Below are positions 56,946-64,000 of a DNA stretch of 64,000 bases, in pieces. Source of the stretch: Hahella chejuensis KCTC 2396 (GTDB lineage: Bacteria; Pseudomonadota; Gammaproteobacteria; Pseudomonadales; Oleiphilaceae); contig NC_007645.1 in assembly GCF_000012985.1 (NCBI RefSeq), positions 5,416,581-5,480,580 on the forward strand, in the 5' to 3' direction. The notes below the pieces were generated by a model, which was not told the DNA's origin, did no database searches, and saw only the letters and a program-made list of their open reading frames with translations. The translations under genes were made by a program, and so were the position numbers. Within the stretch, counting starts at the first letter, position 1. Each line of letters opens with the position of its first letter.

Positions 56946-57088
56946 TCGTGCGCCTAAAAACGGGCCTTCAACGAAGATATTTTTAATGTCGCAATCTCCC
57001 CAACAGTCCGGAAAGGAATTTATTTACAAACACAGAAAGCTACCATAAAACATGGCGAAAACAAGTGGTCAACTCCGTTAAAGAGTTG

Positions 57089-58150
<1,062 letters not shown>

Positions 58151-58303
58151 TTAGGGTTAGGCATGCTGCGGCAACTTTAACAGTGGCGAGGGGTCAGGGC
58201 AAGAATCATTTAGCCCCGCCCGCGCCCGGCCGCAAGTCATTAAAAAATCGTCATCAGAAAGGCCTGTTTCAGGGCGTTTTACTGGGAAAAAATCGCCAAT
58301 TCA

Positions 58304-58334
58304 TTTACAGACTGTACGCAAACCCTCTTATAAT
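58304..58334 (+). promoter_or_regulatory. Sigma-70 promoter of gatCAB
   Basis: Perfect TATAAT (58329-58334) with TTTACA 19 bases upstream (58304-58309), a long spacer. The start site would be near 58341, leaving a leader of about 115 bases. The 331-base mreB-gatC gap holds no gene. Confidence 0.6.
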
Positions 58335-58457
58335 AGCCCTCTTTAATTTCCGGTGCGATCAGGAGCGCTGCAATGGCGTTCGCCAGACCGGACTCAACAT
58401 CGAATTCTCGGATCAGATCCGAATCAAGCCAACCGCAACGCCCAGCAGGAGAATAAT

Positions 58458-58745
58458 GTGACCATCCAGTCGGAACAGTTGGAGACCATCGCCAAGCTAG
58501 CGAGATTGGAAACGCCCGGCGACCAAGTGGCGAAACTGACCCACGATCTGGGACAGATTCTGGACTTTGTCGAACAGATGCAGAAAGTGGACACCAGCGC
58601 CATAGAGCCGCTGTCCAATCCGCTGGAAATGACCCAGCGGCTGCGCAAAGACGAAGTGACGGAAAGTAATCAGCGTGAAAAGTTTCAGGCTATCGCGCCA
58701 GCCACTGAGAATGGTTTGTATCTGGTTCCCAAAGTCATCGATTGA
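58458..58745 (+). CDS. gatC: Glutamyl-tRNA(Gln) amidotransferase subunit C
   Basis: 95 aa from a GTG at 58458 with an AGGAG site seven bases before. Family segments [42 protein letters not shown] and LYLVPKVID. Clamps GatA to GatB. A longer frame opens at 58353 but begins outside the family. Confidence 0.94.
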   Translation: MTIQSEQLETIAKLARLETPGDQVAKLTHDLGQILDFVEQMQKVDTSAIEPLSNPLEMTQRLRKDEVTESNQREKFQAIAPATENGLYLVPKVID

Positions 58746-58817
58746 CGCGACTGGAACGCCCGCCCCAAAGAACCTATTGCGAACGCCTTGCCGGCTATAG
58801 AAAAGTAAGAGATACGC

Positions 58818-60272
58818 ATGTTGCCACATACTATTAGCGAGATCATAAGCGGACTCCGGGATAAACAGTTTTCATCCCGTGAAATCACCCAGGATTATCT
58901 GGCCAGAATCAAACGTCTCAATCCAGAATTGAATTGCTTCATCACCGTCACGGAAGATCTGGCCCTCTCTCAGGCGGAACAAGCCGACGCCCGTCTCAAC
59001 GCGGGACAAACCTCCGTTTTGAATGGCGTACCTCTCGCGCACAAAGACGTCTTCTGCACGGAAGGCGTGACGACGACATGCGGCTCCAGAATGCTGGAAA
59101 AGTTTGTTCCGCCTTACGAGTCCACCGTCACCCGCAAATTTATAGATGCTGGCGCCGTCACTCTGGGTAAAACCAATATGGACGAGTTCGCCATGGGTTC
59201 ATCCAACGAAAACAGCTACTTTGGCCCGGTGCGCAACCCTTGGGACACCGAGCGCGCGCCCGGCGGTTCTTCAGGTGGGTCTGCAGCGGCGGTTGCGGCC
59301 GGACTCTGCGCAGCGGCGACCGGCACGGACACAGGCGGCTCCATCAGACAACCTGCAGCATTTTGCGGACTGACCGGCCTCAAGCCGACTTACGGGCGCG
59401 TATCCCGTTTGGGAATGGTGGCTTTCGCCTCAAGCCTGGATCAGGGTGGCCCTTTCGCTCGCACCGCGGAAGATGCGGCGCTACTCTTGAATGTCATGGC
59501 CGGGCACGACCCAATGGACTCCACCAGCGCGTTGAATCCCACAGAAGATTACACCTCAGCGCTGGCGCAACCTTTGGCTGGCGTCACTATCGGACTGCCA
59601 AAAGAGTACTTCAGCAACCAGCTCAACGCAGAAGTTGAAAAGGCGCTGCAGGAAGCGATAAAAGTATACGAGTCTCTGGGCGCGTCCTTTAAAGAAGTGT
59701 CGCTGCCTCATACAGAACTGTCCGTGCCCGCTTACTACGTCATCGCGCCAGCGGAATGCTCAACCAACCTGTCTCGTTTCGACGGCGTTCGTTATGGTCA
59801 TCGTTGCGAGAATCCCAAGGATCTCGAAGACCTGTATCAACGCTCTCGATCCGAAGGTTTCGGGGACGAAGTAAAGCGCCGCATCCTGATCGGAACTTAC
59901 GCACTGTCCGCCGGATACTACGACGCCTATTATCGACAGGCGCAAAAAATCCGTCGTCTGATCAAGAATGACTTCGTGTCAGCGCTGAACGAAGTCGATG
60001 CGCTGTTATGTCCCACCACCCCCGATGTCGCCTTCAGGCTGGGTGAGAAAACATCCGATCCAGTGCAAATGTACCTGGAAGACATTTTCACTATCCCCGC
60101 CAGCCTGGCCGGCCTGCCTGCTCTTGGCCTGCCCTGCGGCTTCAAAGGCGGACTACCTGTGGGAATGCAACTGATCGGAAACTATTTTACTGAAGCCCGA
60201 TTGCTGAACCTTGGACACCAATATCAGTTGAACACTGACTGGCATAAACGCAGTCCGGCCCTGGGCGAATAA
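58818..60272 (+). CDS. gatA: Glutamyl-tRNA(Gln) amidotransferase subunit A
   Basis: 484 aa amidase. Ser-cisSer-Lys triad: Lys76 (LAHKDVF), Ser151 ([14 protein letters not shown]), Ser175 ([12 protein letters not shown]). Releases ammonia from glutamine for transamidation of Glu-tRNA(Gln) and Asp-tRNA(Asn). Full length. Confidence 0.97.
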   Translation: MLPHTISEIISGLRDKQFSSREITQDYLARIKRLNPELNCFITVTEDLALSQAEQADARLNAGQTSVLNGVPLAHKDVFCTEGVTTTCGSRMLEKFVPPYESTVTRKFIDAGAVTLGKTNMDEFAMGSSNENSYFGPVRNPWDTERAPGGSSGGSAAAVAAGLCAAATGTDTGGSIRQPAAFCGLTGLKPTYGRVSRLGMVAFASSLDQGGPFARTAEDAALLLNVMAGHDPMDSTSALNPTEDYTSALAQPLAGVTIGLPKEYFSNQLNAEVEKALQEAIKVYESLGASFKEVSLPHTELSVPAYYVIAPAECSTNLSRFDGVRYGHRCENPKDLEDLYQRSRSEGFGDEVKRRILIGTYALSAGYYDAYYRQAQKIRRLIKNDFVSALNEVDALLCPTTPDVAFRLGEKTSDPVQMYLEDIFTIPASLAGLPALGLPCGFKGGLPVGMQLIGNYFTEARLLNLGHQYQLNTDWHKRSPALGE

Positions 60273-60324
60273 GCCCACCCGCACTACACAAAGATTACGC
60301 AACCATTAGCGAAGAGGTCATATC

Positions 60325-61767
60325 ATGGAATGGGAAGCGGTTATCGGGCTGGAAGTTCATGTTCAGCTCGCCACCAAATCCAAAATATTCTCCGGCGCAG
60401 CCACCACCTTTGGCGCAGAGCCAAATACTCAGGCTTGCGCTGTAGATCTGGCCATGCCTGGCATGCTGCCGGTAATGAATGAAGAAGCCGTGCGCATGGC
60501 GGTGATGTTCGGCCTGGCCATCGGCGCCGAAATCAACACGCGCTCGGTCTTCGACCGCAAAAACTATTTCTACCCTGATCTACCCAAGGGTTACCAAATC
60601 AGCCAGCTGGATCACCCTACCGTCAAACAAGGCAAACTGGACATCCAGCTTGAGAATGGCGAGAAGAAAACGATCACCGTCACTCGCGCCCACCTGGAAG
60701 AGGACGCTGGCAAAAGTCTGCACGAAGATTTTCATGGCATGACTGGCATCGACTTGAACCGCGCCGGTACGCCTCTACTGGAAATTGTGTCCGAGCCGGA
60801 GCTGCGCAGCGCCAAAGAGGCAGTCGCGTATTTGAGAAAGCTGCACTCCATCGTCACCTATCTGGGCATCTCCGATGGCGACATGTCTCAGGGCTCCATG
60901 CGCTGCGACTGCAACGTTTCCGTTCGTCCGAAAGGGCAGAAAGAGTTTGGCGTTCGCACCGAGATCAAGAACGTCAACTCCTTCCGTTTTGTCGAAAAGG
61001 CCATTCAAGGCGAAATTGAAAGACAAATCGACCTAATAGAAGAGGGTGGCAAGGTCACACAGGAAACACGCCTGTATGATGCGGACAAAGACAATACTCG
61101 CTCAATGCGCAGCAAAGAGTTCGCCAACGATTACCGTTACTTCCCAGACCCGGATCTGCTGCCGATTGAAATAGACGACGCTTATATTGAAGCGGTCCGC
61201 AGCACGCTTCCAGAGCTGCCGGAGCAAAAGCTGGCCCGTTTCTGCTCTGAGTACGGCTTATCTGATTACGATGCGGGAGTACTAGCCAGCTCGCGCGCGC
61301 AAGCGGACTACTTTGAAGCCGCAACCAAAATCGTCGGCGACGCCAAGCTGACAGCGAACTGGATAATGGGAGAGCTGGCCAAGCGCCTGAACCAGAACTC
61401 TTTGGACATCTCACAATCTCCCGTCACCGCTGAAGGGCTTGGCAAACTGCTGCTACGCCTGAAGGACAACACTATCAACGGCAAAGCCGCCAAGGATGTG
61501 CTTGAGGCCATGTGGAACGGCGAAGGCGAAGCAGATGAAATCATTGAGAAGAAAGGCCTGATAGCCGTTACTGACGATAGCGCCATCGAGGCTTTTGTTG
61601 ATGAGGTCCTGGCGAATAACGCTGCCCAAGTCGAACAATATAAAGCCGCAGATGAAGCCAAACGCGGAAAAATGATCGGCTTCTTTGTCGGCCAAACAAT
61701 GAAAATCTCAAAAGGCAAAGCCAACCCACAACAGGTGAACGAAATACTCGCCAAAAAGCTGAGTTAA
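60325..61767 (+). CDS. gatB: Glutamyl-tRNA(Gln) amidotransferase subunit B
   Basis: 480 aa. The GatB start [21 protein letters not shown], the kinase-like cradle with [44 protein letters not shown] and [14 protein letters not shown], and the C-terminal YqeY-like tRNA-binding domain (about 330-480). Completes the gatCAB operon; its presence implies indirect synthesis of Gln- or Asn-tRNA. Confidence 0.97.
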   Translation: MEWEAVIGLEVHVQLATKSKIFSGAATTFGAEPNTQACAVDLAMPGMLPVMNEEAVRMAVMFGLAIGAEINTRSVFDRKNYFYPDLPKGYQISQLDHPTVKQGKLDIQLENGEKKTITVTRAHLEEDAGKSLHEDFHGMTGIDLNRAGTPLLEIVSEPELRSAKEAVAYLRKLHSIVTYLGISDGDMSQGSMRCDCNVSVRPKGQKEFGVRTEIKNVNSFRFVEKAIQGEIERQIDLIEEGGKVTQETRLYDADKDNTRSMRSKEFANDYRYFPDPDLLPIEIDDAYIEAVRSTLPELPEQKLARFCSEYGLSDYDAGVLASSRAQADYFEAATKIVGDAKLTANWIMGELAKRLNQNSLDISQSPVTAEGLGKLLLRLKDNTINGKAAKDVLEAMWNGEGEADEIIEKKGLIAVTDDSAIEAFVDEVLANNAAQVEQYKAADEAKRGKMIGFFVGQTMKISKGKANPQQVNEILAKKLS

Positions 61768-61775
61768 GCCTAACA

Positions 61776-61802
61776 AAGAAGAGCCCTAAACGGGCTCTTC
61801 TT
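61776..61802. terminator. Bidirectional terminator between gatB and rimO
   Basis: Perfect 11-bp stem AAGAAGAGCCC / GGGCTCTTCTT, 5-base loop, between convergent genes. Confidence 0.88.
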
Positions 61803-61823
61803 CATTCCGACTGCAAGGGCCGG

Positions 61824-63143
61824 TTATACTGGACGCCCCCACAAGTCATACTCATCCGCATCCTCTATCTCCACCGTGACCAGATCGCCCGGCTTCAGAT
61901 GGGTTTGATTATCTAAGAACACCTGCCCGTCGATTTCCGGCGCATCCGCTTTGGAACGACAAACCGCCCCTTCTTCCACGACCTCATCAACGATCACATC
62001 CATGCGTTTGCCGATTTTCGCCTGCAGACGACTGGCGCTGATACGTTGCTGCACTTCCATGAAGCGTTCCCAGCGCTCCTGTTTGACCACCTCTTCAACT
62101 GGATCAGGCAGCTCATTCGCTGTCGCGCCTTCCACTGGAGAGTATTTAAAGCACCCCACCCGGTCCAATTGCGCTTCTTCGAGAAAATTCAACAGCGTTT
62201 GGAAATCTTCTTCCGTTTCGCCCGGAAAGCCGACTATAAAGGTGGAGCGCAGAGTAATATCGGGACACTGCTCACGCCACTTGCCAATTCTGTGCAGCAC
62301 TTTTTCTGCATGGGCTGGACGACGCATATTTTTCAGCACGGACGGAGAGGCGTGCTGAAATGGAATATCGAGATAAGGAAGAATTTTGCCGTCCGCCATC
62401 AACGGAATGACGTCATCGACATGAGGATAAGGATATACATAGTGCAGTCGCACCCAAACGCCCATACGCCCAAGCTCATCGCAAAGCTCTTTCATTCGCG
62501 TTTTTACCGGGCGACCTTCCCAGAAGCCGGTACGGTATTTAGTGTCCACCCCATAAGCACTGGTGTCCTGAGAGATCACCAACAACTCTTTGACGCCGTT
62601 TTTCACCAGACGTTGCGCCTCGCCCAGCACATCGCCGATGGGACGACTCACCAAATCACCGCGGAAGGACGGAATTATGCAAAACGTACAACGGTGGTTA
62701 CAGCCTTCAGATATTTTCAGATAGGCATAATGCTTGGGAGTTAACTTAACCCCAGTATCCGGAACCAAGTTAACGAACGGGTTGTACTCCGGCTTTGGCG
62801 CAACCTGATGCACCTGATTCATCACTTCGGTATAGGCATGGGGGCCGCTTACCGCCAGCACTTTCGGGTGCACTTCACGGATCACATCCTCTTTGGCCCC
62901 AAGACATCCGGTCACGATAACTTTGCCGTTCTCGCGCAACGCTTCGCCAATGGCGTCCAAAGACTCCTGCACAGCACTGTCGATAAAGCCGCAGGTGTTC
63001 ACCAAAACGACATCCGCATCTTCATAGCTGGCTGATATCTCATACCCTTCCGTACGCAGTTGCGTCAGAATGCGTTCCGAGTCTACTGTGTTTTTTGGGC
63101 AGCCAAGGCTGACGAAACCAACTTTGCCGCTAGAAGAGGACAT
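61824..63143 (-). CDS. rimO: Ribosomal protein S12 methylthiotransferase RimO
   Basis: 439 aa radical-SAM enzyme. N-terminal cluster Cys15, Cys51 and Cys80, radical-SAM CxxxCxxC (Cys148/152/155 in [10 protein letters not shown]), and a C-terminal TRAM domain (about 370-439). Adds a methylthio group to Asp89 of S12. The [12 protein letters not shown] start distinguishes RimO from MiaB. Confidence 0.97.
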   Translation of the reverse strand: MSSSSGKVGFVSLGCPKNTVDSERILTQLRTEGYEISASYEDADVVLVNTCGFIDSAVQESLDAIGEALRENGKVIVTGCLGAKEDVIREVHPKVLAVSGPHAYTEVMNQVHQVAPKPEYNPFVNLVPDTGVKLTPKHYAYLKISEGCNHRCTFCIIPSFRGDLVSRPIGDVLGEAQRLVKNGVKELLVISQDTSAYGVDTKYRTGFWEGRPVKTRMKELCDELGRMGVWVRLHYVYPYPHVDDVIPLMADGKILPYLDIPFQHASPSVLKNMRRPAHAEKVLHRIGKWREQCPDITLRSTFIVGFPGETEEDFQTLLNFLEEAQLDRVGCFKYSPVEGATANELPDPVEEVVKQERWERFMEVQQRISASRLQAKIGKRMDVIVDEVVEEGAVCRSKADAPEIDGQVFLDNQTHLKPGDLVTVEIEDADEYDLWGRPV

Positions 63144-63380
63144 CTACCATCACCTGTCTATTCAGAAAAAGGCCGCCATTCTACCTAAGCTAAGCCCGAG
63201 AAAATAGATCAAATATCGCTCAAACTTCAACCAGCAACAAAGATTACACTTCGTAACGAAATAGCCACATTGTTACAAAAAAATCGTGCTCTCTATGCCA
63301 AAAAGATTAATTTTAAATCAAATTCAATTTGGTACACTTAGCCTTCCATGTTGAATGTTAGTATCATTACTTAACCGACT

Positions 63381-63785
63381 ATGATTCAAAGCAGTCCATC
63401 CGTCATGCAAAGAAATCTGAGGCATCATCTGCGTATTCCAACGGATTTCGTCGCTCATATCACTACACGCGACCAACGGGAATGCGATGCGGCCATCCAC
63501 AATATCTCCAGAACGGGCCTTATGCTTGAGTGCGACCGCTGCATCCTGGAGACACTGACGCCAAACGCCCTGAATTTCGCACCATTGCGACCTGTCTGCA
63601 TCAACATTCGCTTCACATTGCCCCTGATTAAAAAAGAGGTCGTCGAAGTAGAAACTGAAATGCTGGTTATCTACACACGTCGACTGGCCCGCAACGCCTT
63701 CCATGTCGGCCTGCAATTCAAAGAGCTGACGCCGGAACAGACCCGTCAGCTTGAGCAATATATCGCCGAGAACAAGCTACGTTAG
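63381..63785 (+). CDS. PilZ-domain c-di-GMP-binding protein
   Basis: 134 aa. PilZ motifs: RHHLR (RxxxR, residues 14-18) and NISRTG (NxSxxG, 41-46), with the later strand HVGLQFKELTPEQTRQL. Unlike the PilZ protein at 9885-10409 it has the standard short spacing and only a few Cys. It stands alone after rimO and is divergent from it. Target process unknown; PilZ proteins of this size may act on motility or surface attachment. Confidence 0.88.
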   Translation: MIQSSPSVMQRNLRHHLRIPTDFVAHITTRDQRECDAAIHNISRTGLMLECDRCILETLTPNALNFAPLRPVCINIRFTLPLIKKEVVEVETEMLVIYTRRLARNAFHVGLQFKELTPEQTRQLEQYIAENKLR

Positions 63786-63806
63786 AAAATCCATCGCCGG
63801 ATTTTC
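63785..63806 (+). terminator. Probable terminator after the PilZ gene
   Basis: 8-bp stem GAAAATCC / GGATTTTC, 6-base loop, starting at the stop codon and followed by a T-containing stretch. I see no gene in the rest of the window to 64000. Confidence 0.55.
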
Positions 63807-64000
63807 CAGGTTTTCATCTTAAGCTCTCTATTTGAGGCCAACAGCCCAAACAGGATGGAACCCCGAAAAGTTCGCCAGAGACAGCCCGCTATAGGCAGCG
63901 CCGCTTACCTGCGTAAATCAGAAGCTACTAAAAGGCCATAGAAAACTATATCGTCAGAATAAACTCTTCTAAAAGCCATTCTTCTTATAATCACCAAGTG

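Overview
The window reads as chromosomal DNA of a marine gammaproteobacterium near Pseudomonas, Marinobacter and Hahella. Protein content and codon style suggest Hahella chejuensis or a close relative, but that is an impression and not a database match. Almost everything is a core or envelope gene. I see no tRNA or rRNA gene, CRISPR array, prophage or complete insertion sequence.

Layout. (1) 21-8075: a type IV pilus locus. A GT-C-like glycosyltransferase candidate and two tandem pilins lie on the minus strand, divergent from pilB-pilC-pilD-coaE-yacG. A good sigma-54 promoter precedes the first pilin. (2) 8126-22132: accessory envelope and signalling genes: an unknown exported protein, trmO, a cysteine-rich PilZ protein, a hybrid histidine kinase whose ATP-binding domain looks degenerate, a CPA1 antiporter with an RCK-like tail, DUF3187 and YfaZ outer-membrane proteins, a large unknown lipoprotein, a Bax-type glucosaminidase, a DUF1232 protein and a YihG-like acyltransferase. 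(3) 22286-27186: a DUF1302/DUF1329 pair divergent from a thiolase. (4) 27251-31172: zapE, zapG, a Nif3-family protein and a DegS-type protease. (5) 31180-39089, minus strand: mlaFEDCB-ibaG-murA-hisG-hisD-hisC. (6) 39400-48721, plus strand: kdsD-kdsC-lptC-lptA-lptB-rpoN-hpf-ptsN-rapZ-ptsO, then mgtE and darP. (7) 48728-58126, minus strand: mreB-mreC-mreD-maf-rng-yhdP-nitrilase. (8) 58458-63785: gatCAB, rimO convergent to it, and a second PilZ protein.

How the genes fit together. Much of the window builds and maintains the cell envelope: Kdo synthesis (KdsD, KdsC), LPS export (LptA, LptB, LptC), phospholipid movement (Mla, YhdP), peptidoglycan and cell shape (MurA, MreBCD, Bax) and envelope stress (DegS). 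RpoN, encoded here, is the sigma factor expected at the pilA promoter. PtsN, PtsO and RapZ form the nitrogen-PTS regulatory group. Gene order in regions 1, 4, 5, 6, 7 and 8 resembles the Pseudomonas aeruginosa blocks PA4525-4530 and PA4438-4484, from memory, with some replacements (mgtE present, tldD absent).

I found no clear undescribed multi-gene system. The items most worth a second look are the cysteine-rich PilZ protein, the degenerate hybrid kinase, the two-pilin/glycosyltransferase cassette, a two-copy intergenic hairpin repeat (22185-22275 and 28470-28530), and a plus-strand terminator inside the all-minus mla-his cluster.
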